A DNA stretch of 64,000 bases from Sphagnum compactum (taxonomy: Eukaryota > Bryophyta > Sphagnopsida > Sphagnales), in assembly GCA_965153455.1 (NCBI GenBank), contig OZ234502.1, forward strand, positions 8,277,495 to 8,341,494, read 5' to 3'. Position numbers and translations under genes: made by a program. The notes beneath the pieces were generated by a model. The model made no database searches, was not told the DNA's origin, and worked only from the letters and a program-made list of their open reading frames with translations. Position 1 is the first letter of the stretch. Each line of letters starts with the position of its first letter. Of the stretch, positions 24,225 through 36,600 are shown piece after piece.

Positions 24225-25095
24225 TAGTAGTAGGAGGATGGCACGTGGGTGTAACAGCTCCTATGTAGAAGGAGAGGAGGAGGGAGAAGGTGTTGTCATG
24301 CATAGCAACACCACCATTTTGCTTGTAACAACAACTACCTCCATCATTCTAAGGTGGGCAAAAAAATTTCATTTGTTTGTGTGAGGTTCTGCCATTGTCG
24401 ATGTAACAACAACATATTAGTAGGACAACGACAATGTGTGGGTGTAATAGTAACTACGTAACAACAAGAGGAGGAAGGAAAAGGCATTATCACATGCAAC
24501 AACACCGTCAACATGTTTGCAACAACAATAATTACCTCCATTGCTTGGGTGGAGGGTGATTTTTCTTTTTGTTTGTTTGTGTGAGGTTCTACCATTATTG
24601 CATTTCATGTAGCAGCGATGTAGTAATAGGAGGAGGACGACAACGCGGGGGGTGTAATAATAATGCATAGTTGCAAGAGGAGGGGGAGGGCATTGTCACG
24701 CACACCAACATTGTCATTGCACTTGCAACAATAACCACCTCCATCACTTTGGGGGGGGCCTTTTTTCGTTTGGTTGTGTGAGGTTCTACCATCGTCACAT
24801 CTTGTATAATAACAACAACATAGTAGCAAGAGGAGGAGGGGGAAGGCATTGTTGCACACAACAACACCGCCATCGCATTTGTAGCAATAACAACCACCTC
24901 CATCACTTAGGGGTGGGGGGTTTTTTTTTGTTTGTTTATGTGAAGTTTTACCATTGCCACATATTGTGTAATAATAGCAATGCAATACCAAGAGGAGGAC
25001 AACGACACAAAGGTGTAATAACAACTACATAACAACAATAATAGGAGGAGGGGGAAGGCGCAATCGCATGCAACAACACCACCATCATGTCCTCT
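24225..25095. repeat. Degenerate tandem array, about 160-200 bp units
   Basis: About 4.5 units carry GTGAGGTTCT anchors at 24381, 24581 and 24778 and a variant at 24940. Each unit holds AGGAGGAGGGGGAAGGCATT, CAACAACACC.CCATC and a T-rich block before TTGTTTG. Long frames on both strands (up to about 139 codons, Tyr/Cys- or Ser/Pro-rich) are translations of this array and not genes. Confidence 0.85.
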
Positions 25096-25199
25096 AGTAA
25101 AAAATACCCATATAGTCAATTTGGTTAGTTTGAAAAATCGATATTTTAGTAGTGAAACAAAAATAGAACTATTACTAAAGGCCAAGGGCTTGAGTGACA

Positions 25200-26650
25200 A
25201 TGGGTATTTTTTGACTAATCAATTGGACTAAAGTGACCAATTTGACAATTAATCAATCAAACATCTAATAAAATTTGACTTTAAAATATCACCTAATCAA
25301 ATTAATTAGTGGCTTGGTCAATAAAACCACCCATTCTAATTTAATTGGCAATTACTTTAATCAATAAAGTCACCTATTATATTCAATTAATAGGGTTAAC
25401 TAAGTAGGTTTGATCAAAATGGCCAATGGCTTAGTTAAAAGGGCCAATTACAAATTCCAATACTAATTGGGTATCTTGGGACTATATGTAACATTTTGAT
25501 TATGTTTGACCAATTACCAAAAAAATTGGAAATTATAAAAATTAATTAATCATAACTAAATGAATCATGACTAAATTAATTATGTTTAAACTAATTATAT
25601 ATTATGGTTTATCTAACTATGGTTAAATGACGATATTGAAATTAATTATGGTTCAACTACCGATGAAAAAATTAATTAAAGTTAAAATGAACCATAATTA
25701 ATCAAACCGTGGTCAATTTAATCATGTTCAATAACTTTGGTTAATTAACCATAGTTTGTTTAGTTGTATATGTTCTAACCATGGATAGTTTAACCATGGT
25801 CAATTTAAGAATAGTTGGTTTAGCCTTAGTAAGTTTTGCCATGATAATTAGTTTACCATATTTAATTTAACCATTCTAATTAAGCCATTGTTGGTTTTGC
25901 CATAATGAATTTAACCATGGCTACTATAAGCATAACTAAATTAACTATATTTATTTTAAACATATTAATTATTTTACCCTAATAAACTTAACCATAATAA
26001 TAGACCCATAATTAATTTTAAACTATTGTTAATTTAACCATGGTTGAGTTTGCCATAATTATTTTAAACATTTTTATTTATTCATAATTAATTCATACAT
26101 ATTTATTTAGCCATAATTAATTTTTGCATAATTGGTTTTGCCATAAAATATTTATTCATTAGTTAATTTAACCATATTAACTTTATTAGTGGTTAGTTTA
26201 GCCCAAATTTATTTACTCATGGTTGGTTAAACCATTTCTAATTTAGCCATGGTTAATTTTTCCATAATTATTTACCATTTTGATTTTAGCCATAATTATT
26301 TCATTCATGTTTATTTTAACCATAATTGATTTTTGCATAGTTGATTTAGCCATAAAACATGTATTCATTTGTTAGTTTAGCCATACTTATTTCATTTATG
26401 TTTATTTTAACCATAATTAATTTAGGCATATTTGGTTTAGCCATAAAATATTTATTCATTAGTTAATTTAGTCGTTTTTAATTTAGCCATGATTGGTTTA
26501 GCCATAAATATTTTTTTCATTGGTTAGTTTGGCCATATTTACTTTACTCATGGTTAATTTAGCCATATTTATTTTACTCATGGTTAGTTTTAGCCATTTC
26601 TAACATACATATTTACCTACTTATTTATTTATTTATTTACTTAATTTATG
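25200..26650. repeat. AT-rich degenerate satellite (TTTAGCCATAATTAATTT type)
   Basis: About 1.4 kb of short irregular units are built from TTTAGCCATAATTAATTT, TTTAACCATGGTTAATTT and CATTGGTTAG variants. The same motif family occurs in the other orientation (AACCATGGCTAAATTAA) at about 48.0-48.4 kb. No coding potential. Confidence 0.8.
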
Positions 26651-27114
26651 TATCTTATGTAATAAGACATAAAAAATATTTTAAAAAGGAAGGCCACTTG
26701 GGATGAGCCAATTGAAAATGTTCAACCTTATAGGCTAAATTCAAAATGAAATAAGATTTTCCTACCTAGGTACATTTAAGCTTAGTAAAAGTCATATTTT
26801 TTTACCCAAAACGAAAACAAAGGCAAGCCTAATTCCAAATTGAAATCATGAAACAAGAAAAACAAAAACAAGAACATGCCATGTGCAAAATAAGAATTCA
26901 ACAAATTTTTATTGTAAAGAAGAAATAGAACAAGGTTATGACAAGAAAATGGACCCAAGATTGATGTTAAATAGACTAAAGGTAATAGGGAATTATATTG
27001 CTATTTATACCCCTTAAGCACTTAGTTAAAGGAAGTTTCTTAAGAAGCTTCCAATGCACATGTGGCCAATGTTCACCCATGTACACCAATGTGCATCGAT
27101 GTGTGAACTATGAA

Positions 27115-27415
27115 TGAATTAAGATTCAACTAAAAATGAACTAAGATTCAACTAAATTCAACTAATAGTGAACTTAGATTTAACTAATAATGAACTTAAA
27201 CTTAACTAAAATTAACTTAAGAATTAATTAAGAGTGCACTAAAGGTTAATTGGAAATGAACTAAAAGTGAACTACAAGTTAATTAGAAGTTAACTAAAAG
27301 TGAATTAGGACATAACTAAAAGTGAATGAAAATTTAATTAAAAGTGAATTAGGATTTAACTAAAAATGAACAAAAAGTCAACTAGGACTTAACTAAAAAT
27401 GAAAGGTAGATGCAA
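27115..27415. repeat. Degenerate short tandem repeat (AACTAAAAGTGAACT type)
   Basis: Irregular units of 12-16 bp such as TTAACTAAAAGTGAA run for 300 bp and resume at about 28345-28445. The DNA from 26651 to 28050 otherwise shows no gene. Confidence 0.7.
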
Positions 27416-28069
27416 GTTACAGTGGCTCACTTTTTGCATCCTTATGGATTTTCTACACTAGAATGTACTCTATTCAAATGTTACAAACACATTATCAAAT
27501 CATCAATTTGATAAAAGTAATTATGGATTAAGATTGCCAACTCGAATAAGAATATTTATTAAGGATGAAATTTAATAAACATATACCAATCGTATAGTAA
27601 TGGACTTTTAAAGTGAACATATGGACTATAACTTAATTCTGCATTAACATTCAAATGCATTTTTTGTTATAATTCACCTCAATATTTTTTATAGGGATTC
27701 AATATATGATACATGATAGAAAACAAATATGAATTGAAAAACTTATAACAAAAATTTTAACCAACAAATGATTATGGACTTTTGAATGACCAAATTTAGG
27801 CCTTATTTTCAAAAGTCCCTATCTTAGTCATTTTTAGTTAGAATGATTTTTTTTTCCCCTAACATGTATAATAAAGAGTTTTCTAAATGGTCAACCTTTC
27901 ATATGGAATTTATTAATTGATTAATATCGCGCCCATTCAACATTGGTTTTTAACATTTTTTTTTCCATTTTAGTGTTTATTTTCCATTTATATGGATGTT
28001 TGGGACTAGGATCAACATTTTTTTTGTAGCAAATTTTCAGTAGTTGGTGCCAAAAAAAAAAGGTTGGCA

Positions 28070-28310
28070 AATCTAACATAGGAAATTTTGGGAATTGTTT
28101 TTTTTAAATCACCATATTATAAAGAAAAAAAACTAAAAATCGTTAGATTTAGACAATGTGTTATTATAGGTCACTAGAATTAAGCAGGATTCCAAAAAAG
28201 ATTTATTTGTTCATTAGGACAGTCGCCATTTATTGCTAATTAATGCTAAGGATCTCAGTTAGTGCACCTATTTGAGGAATTTGAAAAAAAACCTGATTGA
28301 GATTCTTACC
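28070..28310 (+). repeat. Dispersed repeat of about 230 bp, older copy
   Basis: It aligns with about 57595-57800 in the same orientation through TTAGATTTAGACA, CAGAATT/TAGAATTA, GCAGGATTCC, AGGACAGTC, GCTAATTAATGCT and AGTGCACCTA. At this copy several positions that are CG in the other copy read TG or CA, the pattern left by loss of methylated cytosines. It may be part of an LTR or other TE; the ends were not found. Confidence 0.7.
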
Positions 28311-28639
28311 ACTTTTGAACCACCGTAACTTACATCTACCTTTAATTAAAAGTCAACTTGAAAAGAACCATGAGTCAAGTGAAAGTGAATTAAAATTTAA
28401 TTAAAAACTAACTAAGAATAAATTGAAACTAAATTAAAAGTAAGATACAAGTCTATTACAAGTCATGGATGAATGTTCAAATGAATGAACCCATGGCATT
28501 AGCATCTATGACACATTTCAAATATAATTTTAATTCAATTCAAGGATTGTTTCATTCAAATCAATTTATAATGCGAGTATTGTCATTTTAGAAGCCCTTC
28601 ATTTACAAATATTATCTTTTGGAAGATTTATCTAGTTTT

Positions 28640-29140
28640 TTGTAGTGACATGGAAATATTGCATTTTGGGATATATAATTGGTTTAGGCCATGGGTAATT
28701 TTTTAGGAATCTCGCATGTATGTATTATAGTCCAAGAAAGGCCATGCCTTCAAATGAACCATGTTATTTACATATAAATCAAATGTAGGTATTACATTTT
28801 GTGAAATATAATTGGTTTATGTCACATTATGTAGCTAGGAATATTTTTTTTGGAATCTCGTATACATGCATTGTAGTACAAGAAAGGCCTTTCCTTTAAG
28901 TGAACGAGGTTATTTATACCTAACCATATGTAGGTATTATGTTTTGTGAAACATAATTGGTTTAGGCCACACTATGTGGTCAAAGGTCATTTTCTAAGAA
29001 TCTCATCTACAAGTATTACAATATAAGAAGGGCCCTTGTTTTAAATGAGCCCTACTCTTACACCTTAGCTAGATGCAGGTATTATGTTTTGGAAGCTATA
29101 ATTAGGTTAGGTTACATTATGTGGCCAAAGGTGAGTGGGA
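28640..29140. repeat. Tandem array of four units, 132-145 bp
   Basis: TAATTGGTTTA anchors lie at 28677, 28809, 28954 and 29099 (as TAATTAGGTTA). Each unit also holds AGAAAGGCC.TTCCTTTAA and GGAATCTCG blocks. A piece of this unit reappears in reverse at about 30840-30930. Confidence 0.85.
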
Positions 29141-29489
29141 TCAATGTTGCCTTATCCACATAGTATTGCAGAAAGTGTTCATTCAATGATTACCATTAAT
29201 GAATTAAACAAATTAAATATATTAATACTGATATTTAGCATGAAATTTTGAATAATTAATGATTATATTCAATCCTTTATTAAAATTAAAAGGATTCTAA
29301 AAGTACGAAGAAATTTTTTAAAAAAAAATTTCAACAACATATTTTAATAAATTGCATTTAGTATGAAGTCTAATGATGTCTTCCTTATAACATCAAATTG
29401 AACCTTAAATTTATATACAATAGGGATTCAACTAAAAGATTGAAGGTTGTAATCACAAAAACAAATATTCATATTGATTTTGAGTGGGA

Positions 29490-29930
29490 GATATTTTTAT
29501 TTTTATATTCACATTTTTTATTTGAAATAATTTTATTTCTACTTGAAAAATATAAAAATGATTTTCAAAAATTTATAATAACCATGAGAAAGCCCATCGT
29601 GTAATTTTTCCATTTTTTATTTGAAATACTTTGATTTCTACTTAAAGAATAAGAAAGGGATTTTAAAATATTTATAACAATCGTGGTAAAACCTATCATG
29701 GAATTTCTCCATCTTCTATTTGAAAGACTTATATTTTCGTTTGAAAAATATGAAAAGGATTTTCAAATATTTATAACAACTATGATAAAGTCTATCATGA
29801 AAATTTTCCATTTTCTATTTGAAATATTTCTATTTGTAGGTAATAAATATTAAAATTATTTTCAAATATTTACAACAACCGTGATAAAGCTTATCATGGA
29901 TTTGTTATAAATTTTTATTTGGAATAGAAT
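29490..29930. repeat. 99-bp tandem array, four units
   Basis: ATTTATAA/CAACAA anchors lie at 29571, 29670, 29769 and 29868, exactly 99 bp apart, with C.TATCATGGAATTT and TTTCTATTTGAAA blocks in each unit. A similar unit stands in reverse orientation at about 30695-30835. Confidence 0.9.
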
Positions 29931-29949
29931 TATTTTAATGAAAATGCAA

Positions 29950-30930
29950 GATAAAAAATTAAGACTAAATTTTGGACATCTTGCATTGAAGTTCAATCTC
30001 AATCTATGGTTTTTTTTGTTATATATGGAAATTTATTCTAGGCATGACATGAACAATTATTAAATCCAAAATTATGAATTTTAATATATTGATAAAATTA
30101 ATCCAAGGAAATCTTGCCTTGAAAATCAATTTCAATCTATTAAAAACATTAACCCAAGGACTGACACATTCAATGCACTACCATATTTTAATAATTATTA
30201 ATTGAAAAATTTGAATTAAATATTTAAAATATTGTTCTAAAGCTCAATTTCAATCTATTTAATTTATTCATATGGAAAAATTAATCAAAAGAACAACATG
30301 CCCAAGGCATTATCATACATTTAAAACTACTAATATATATAAAAAGAAAAATATAGAGATTGAAAAAATTAGATTGATTTTCAAGGCAAGATTTCCAATA
30401 CTTAATTCACAAATTCAATAAGTGATTATTGAAATATGATGTATGTTGGGCGTGTTGTTCCTTGAATTAATTTACAAATATAGAAAAAAGAAATCATATA
30501 TTGAAATTGATCTTCAATGCAAGTTTTTTAAATAGCAATTACTTACATATGATATTGTGATTTGTGTGTTGTGCCTTGAATTAATATTCATATATAGCAA
30601 AAAAATCATTTATTGAAATTGATCTTCAATGCAAGATTTCCAAAGAGTAATTACTTATTACGATTGGTATAAATATTTTTAGATCCTTTTCCTTTTCTTC
30701 ACTCATCAATAATGTATTTCAAATAAAAATGGAAACATATATTTGAATATCCCTTTTTTTTTTTCAAATGGAAATAAAAGTGTCTCAAGTAAAAAATGGA
30801 GAAATTACATGATAAGTTTTGTCACCGTTGTTATACGCGCATATGGTTAGGTTATAAAGAACATGGCTCACTTAAGGAAAGGCCCCTCTTGTATTGTAAT
30901 AGTTACATATGGGTTTCCCAAAAATCTTAA
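29950..30930. repeat. Mirror-image satellite: inverted repeat centred near 30.33 kb
   Basis: Left of centre (29.96-30.33 kb), units read CTTGCATTGAAGTTCAATCT and CTTGCCTTGAAAATCAATTT. Right of centre (30.36-30.66 kb), the reverse complements appear (GATTTTCAAGGCAAG, GAAATTGATCTTCAATGCAAG). Further out on the right come a reversed 99-bp unit (30.70-30.835 kb) and a reversed piece of the 132-145 bp unit (30.84-30.93 kb), mirroring the order on the left. The arms are diverged, so the arrangement is old. Confidence 0.7.
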
Positions 30931-31884
30931 ACTTATACTATGATATGTCCAATACCTCCATGTAATATCCACAATAATATCCACAATAAAATATCTAATT
31001 TACATTGCTTTAATAGCAATATTGTACATAGTTATATATATATACACTTGTTACAAGCTCCATTAGCAATATTTACATTACATAGCAGAAGTTTGTATTG
31101 TGACATACACAATACCCCCACAATGCGTAGTTAATATAAACTAGAAAAATCCCTTAACTGCAATACCCACATTCAATGAATTAACCTCATTACAACAAAA
31201 GGTGTCCCTATATGCCAAGTGATTTCATTGGATTTTGAATGAATTCTCTAGTTGTAATAAACGAGGATTAGTGGGGAAGAAGTGAATTCACTAGTCGAAT
31301 GAACAGGGACTAGTGAATTGCACCCACATTTTGTAGTAGTGCCTATACTGTGGTAATAACAATACTTATCATTAATCCTTTTTATATGCATTGGGTACAA
31401 GATCCATTGGCAATACCTACATTACATGGCTTAAATTCCAATCATGAATTTTGCATTACCCACATGGTGCATTCTTAATACACATTAGATAAATCCTCAC
31501 AATGCAATATCCTATGTATGGAGACTTAATCTTTACTCTTTATGGTGCAATATTAGCATAATGTCTTCCTGATATATAGTAGGAATGTTACCTATATGCA
31601 ATATTCGCACTTTGATGTCAAAAAACTAATTTCCCAAAGGGCAATACCTACACATAGGTAAATTCCTTAAACCCACATAAAACAATTTGCTTCACATTAT
31701 AGTGTTTATATGGCAAAAGTGTAACATTGCATTATCATGTACAAAATATGTTTCATAAAATTTGGTGCATATTTGACCATGAGCCTTAGACACAAATGGA
31801 GAAGTGAATATGTACACATCAATGATGAATAAAGGGCAAAAAATCTAGTTTTTATTCATGGGTTCTTCTCTTTCTTGCAAAATT
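30931..31884. other. AT-rich DNA with CAATACCTACATT-type repeats and a CACTA-like end
   Basis: Blocks such as CAAGCTCCATTAGCAATA and TTTACATTACAT recur about 350 bp apart (about 31050 and 31400). At 31325-31345 the sequence ends TTTTGTAGTAGTG, the reverse of a CACTACTACAAAA terminus. A possible left partner with CATTACAACAAAAGG lies at about 31190, but the terminal pairing is poor. Confidence 0.4.
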
Positions 31885-32226
31885 TTATGAAAGCATTGTC
31901 TCATACCAGTCCTTCAAGTTACACATAAAATTCCCTAGATCATTGTCTACATGATATAACCTCAATATCGAATGTAAAGATTCATTCACCTTTCTAAGTT
32001 CAATGTTCCTATTGTTTGATATAACAATTATAAGGAGTGAACTGGCATGGTCTAAAAGTGCAACCCCACCTAGGGTGCAGTCCTTTATGATCTCCTGCAT
32101 GGTGTTTTGCCAATGAACAAATGTTCTATGCAAAGAAGTAGTTGAACTAACTAACTCAATGCCAAGGTTATCACGGCATTTGTGCGTCCACCACGACACA
32201 ATAGACGCATTTGGATGCAAACGCAC
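31885..32226 (-). CDS. Hypothetical ORF, 113 codons, possibly a TE-captured exon
   Basis: An open minus-strand frame includes SLHRTFVHWQNTMQEIIKDC and ILRLYHVDNDLGNFMCNLKD and ends in TAA. The composition is protein-like rather than repeat-like, but no family is recognised. GTTTGCATCCAAATGCG lies just upstream. A possible acceptor CACAG lies at its 5' edge, so it may be one exon of a longer dead gene or a gene fragment carried by the hAT-rich region next to it. There is no evidence of expression. Confidence 0.3.
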   Translation of the reverse strand: MRLHPNASIVSWWTHKCRDNLGIELVSSTTSLHRTFVHWQNTMQEIIKDCTLGGVALLDHASSLLIIVISNNRNIELRKVNESLHSILRLYHVDNDLGNFMCNLKDWYETMLS

Positions 32227-32689
32227 CTCTGTGTCATGTTAGTATAGGGTTAGCCTGTGTCAACATAAGGTCAACCTAGGTCAAAAGGACTCTTGGGCTG
32301 CCCAAGGTAGGTTTATGGGCGACCAAAACTGGGCCTATTTTGTCATAGTAAAGTTTGTGACAATTGAATATGTTTGGTTGCCAAACAATTGGCTCAATGG
32401 AATGCTTTCGATCACCAAGCTTGTAGTGACCAAAAGCATTTTGTTGCCAATCATTTGGTGACTAAATTTTTTTCGATGTGCATGTCTTTGGATTTGGGTC
32501 ATTCGATTGACAGTGGAACGACCTCCATTATTAATTGGCAACATAATTTGATTTGGCGAGGGAATTTGGTGTGCGTAGTAATAAAATGTAGACCTTGCAT
32601 GTCAATACTCACTTTCTCTTTTGAAGTTAATGGGCGTCATGTTGTTTAACACCAACCACTACCATATACCTTGGGAGGGAGGGGTGAAA

Positions 32690-33670
32690 CCTTTATGGGT
32701 GTTTGATTTTCAGATCGTCATGTTGCATTCGCAATTGGTGTTAAATTTCAATTGATGGCCACTACATATGTAATGCATTGGTTAAATACATTGAAACCAT
32801 TACACTCGACAACTTTGTACAAATTTGTATAAACAATGCTTCAAGCATGAAAAGTGTGGTTGACCTTTTGATCCATTGTTTTCCAAGCCTTTATTTTCAA
32901 ACTTGTGTTGTTCATTGTCTAAACTTGCTATTAGAAGATTGGGGAAAAGCAACATGGGCAAAACGAATTGTGAAAAAGGTGAAAAACTATTATTTCTTTG
33001 ATAACACCATGCACCACTAGCAATCTTTTGTCATTATAAAACCAACTTAATGTTGCTAAACCTTGCGAAAACACGATTTGCAATTAATTTTTTAATGGTT
33101 GAAAGGTTGTTCAAGCTTAGACCTGCCACCTAGCAAATTGTTGTTGATCCTAATTGGACAACTTTTGTCAACTCATTGCGTGGCAGTCATCATTAGAAGT
33201 TGTTCACCAAGGCGAAAGTTGTTCGAGCTAATGTAAGGAGGATGAGTTTTGGGATACTTGTGCCAACTTTGTACACATGGTGGAACTAGTTTTAATGTCA
33301 TTGAGGGTATTAATGGCAAACAACCTTACATGGGGAGGGCGTGGCTTATCATGGAAAAATTGGAACAACATGTTTTATCATTACGACATCCACCGTTAAA
33401 AATTGCTATCAAACCTTGCATATGTGATTGAAGATCGATTTTATTAGAGGTGGAGGATGTTAACAAGCAATTTACATTATGCAAGGGCCCTTCTTGATCC
33501 ATACTTGTTGGGTGAAACTTGCCTTTATGATGATGCAAATGCAAAGGAGGCTTTAAACAAAGTTTTGCGAAAAATAGCTAATACCCCAACCGCCTATGCC
33601 TTAGCTTTAAAAAATTTCGTAGATTTTGTTAAAAGTCAAGGTCCATTTTCTAACACCCCCTAATGAAGGA
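32690..33670 (+). pseudogene. hAT-family transposase remnant
   Basis: Pieces of a DUF659/hAT transposase occur in family order across frames on the plus strand. VQICINNASSMKSVVDLL, then CVVHCLNLLLEDWGK, matches the conserved TDNA-N/K and AAHCLDLILEDIGK region. RFAINFLMVERLFKLRPAT follows at about 33070-33130, with a stop immediately after. Then come the short NPNWTTF-like segment and the later helical region (YARALLDPYLLGETCLYDD, 33457-33663). Frames change several times and stops intervene, so it is dead. No BED finger or terminal inverted repeats were confirmed. Confidence 0.75.
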
Positions 33671-36600
33671 CCTAGACTTGTTCCCATGTGAGTGTTGGGT
33701 TGTGATTGGAGCTAATGGATGCACATTTACACCCATCACCCATCACCCATCACACATTTTGGTGCATGTGTTTCACATCATTGTGTGAGTGGAATTGGAA
33801 TTCAAATTAATTTGTCCATAGCAAAGTGAAAAATTGGTTAACATCGAATCAAACGAAGGATTTCATGTACATATAAATGGACATTTTAAACAGACAATTT
33901 GTACCCCCCTTTAGGTTGTACATGCTCCAATGGCCCCAAGTCAAAACACCCACATGTAATCAATGGGTTCCATGGAAGTGGACCCCCCCAATTAATTCAA
34001 ACACACCATTAGTTTGAATCATCATTTTGAAACTTAATGCACAACATACGTTAATAAACATTTTAAACATATAAATGGACCCATTTGTTAATCCTACCAA
34101 TATTGTAATTGATGACATTGGGGATACTACATTGGAGCCAAGTGTGGGCCCACATATGGTCATTAGCACAAGTGCACCCCAAGTTGCAAATCCAACCTTC
34201 AAGTCCTAAAGCTACAAGACCTAAAAATTCAACAGAAGATGATTAAAAAATTGACCATTCACCAATCAACTTGTACCTATGGCATCCAAAGCCCCTGATA
34301 CTTGAAGTTGATGTGGGGTCAAGATTAGTCGTTATGATAGCTTCCATGAACCATCTTCAACCACCTATTGAAGACTCATCCACATGTCAAGTTATTCAAA
34401 GGAAAAGGCCCATTGTTCAAACAACAATTGTTTTTGTAGGTGAACATAATTATGAATGACCATGCACCTATGGTGGCATTTTTGATATTGAGGGATGGCA
34501 CCCCACCAAATGATTTGTGACAAAACATTCAGGGCAAAATATCATCACAACCTTGTGTGGGATAGACACTTCAAAAGCAAAGTAAGGACGCAACGATGAT
34601 GATGATGATGACGATAATGACACCGACATTCCTAATGAAATAATTGAAGCCCCAAACCATGAGCCTCAACCCTAACATCAAAATCCTACCATTAGTCATC
34701 CTTCTAGGTCACAAATCACAAGGGCTTCACAATCATAAGCATTTGGCATTTTGCAATACTTACACATAGGTTGAACTTTATATGCAAATCCACATGGTGA
34801 TGGTGGCATAAACACATCTTTTTCCAACTATATATGTTTTTGGTAATAAAATTGTAACCATTTGGTTTAATAGGACCCTATTTGGAAATTGGTGTATTCA
34901 TATAAGACAATTTCATTTCCATAATTCAAATTCCAAGGGCACTTTGAACAATCTACCTCTATATCATTGCAATTATATGTTTTCCATTCACTAGAATCAC
35001 ATTGCCATCAATGAGGTTCAATATTAAAAAACTATGGGCCATAACCAATCATCCAATTCCTTTTTCAATTATAAAATTTTACATATGATTGTAGTTAACT
35101 AGGTTTACATTGATTCTAATAATCTTTTAGGGGAAATAACTTGTTTGCCCATGTTGCCACATAAATATCAATTTTGTATAATATGGAGGCTACTTTATAA
35201 TGTACATATGTTCCATCTAGTGGCAAATTCCACCTCACCTTACTGCTACGGTCTATTACCTCCTTTATTACTACTTCCCCCAATATTACTACCACATTGT
35301 CGACTAACATGATTTCTTAGCCCAATGGGTTCCCCATTCAAAATTGTGTCCAACCTAGGAAGATTATTTACCTCATTGAGCATTGCGACTGTATGAGGAA
35401 ATATTATAATTAATAATGCAAGGGCAACATCATTTTTTAAACAAGGCCCTTTGTTAGTTTCCTCCAATGTCAAGTTGGCTTGGTTTTCACACTGCAAATC
35501 GCTTAAGGTGAACCCCTGTTCGATCTCCTCCCTCATCATATTGTACCAAACATGCTTTGGATTTAGATCATATTCAAACTTGTTGGTTCTTAAATTATAC
35601 CACCCCCAAAACATTTGATAAAACCAATGGCATTGTGTATTGGTCACAACGGGTACAATAATTCACATGCTTTCTGAATTATGGATTCACCATATTACCA
35701 TTCTTTGTATTGATTCCCCCATGTAATAATAGACATGCCAACAATCCAAGTTTCATGTCTACACCCCATGTTTGTGGCCTATTTGGTGTGTTAAACCTAT
35801 TGTACTCCCAATGTTGTGGCATGGCCATTCAAAGATTGAATTGTTTATATAGGTGTTAATGAAATGGGGCCCTACATTGTGAACATCTTCTCCTTGCCAC
35901 CATCAAAATGATTAGGCATTGTGGATGGTACATGTGTTGGCAAGTGCTTAAAATCCATGCACCTTTTAACCGAATGGGGAGCAACAAATAAGGCATAATT
36001 CCCCATTTGCATGAAGCATTAAGAAGTGGGTCACAAGAGTTCCTTTATTTTTTTTGACATAGTGGTGACATATTCCCAATTGAGCTCAAGATGTGTTACC
36101 CAATTTATGCTTGAATTTTCTTGCATCTTTGGTAAATTTTCAGGAAACATTTCAAATATCTTGCGCCATGATGTTCGCGTCTTTTTAAAGTTGCGTTCAT
36201 GGTGTGATTGGAACCTCCCATTTTCATGGTATTCCGCTTGCATTCTTATGAGCTTCGCTTCCATTTGTGTAGCTCAAAATGTTGCCAAAATCCATGCAAG
36301 ATGCATGTGGTTCAAATTCTTATTTTGTCGCCCTCGCAAATGCTTCAACATTTGTTCAATACTGTTCATGTCAATTAACGTTTGATTGTAACGTTCAATG
36401 TTTTCCATGAAATTTAGACGTTCCATTTCTGCCTTAGTGGCCCTTGTGAGTGCTTCTTGAAGTGCTTATTATTGAGTAACAACATCTTGTTCTAGCCCAA
36501 GACACTTTGTATGACATGTAACTAATTCTTCTCGTAGTTCATTACACTTTGATGTCACTACCCGAAGTTGCATCTACATTACACCCATTTCCCTTCATTG

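Noticed and set aside
24595-25024. Long Tyr/Leu/Cys-rich minus frames
   Set aside because: They are translations of the 160-200 bp tandem array; the same peptide pattern repeats with the array period.
25200-29930. CRISPR-like arrays
   Set aside because: The repeats are degenerate eukaryotic satellites without regular unique spacers, and the window is plant nuclear DNA.
31188-31345. Complete CACTA-type element
   Set aside because: The right end resembles a CACTA terminus, but the proposed left end reads CATTA and the inner arms do not pair well; no target duplication.
36031-36264. MADF/Myb-like DNA-binding domain of a Harbinger element
   Set aside because: Basic, Trp-containing frame but without the spacing of a Myb/SANT or MADF domain; kept only as unassigned TE-like DNA.
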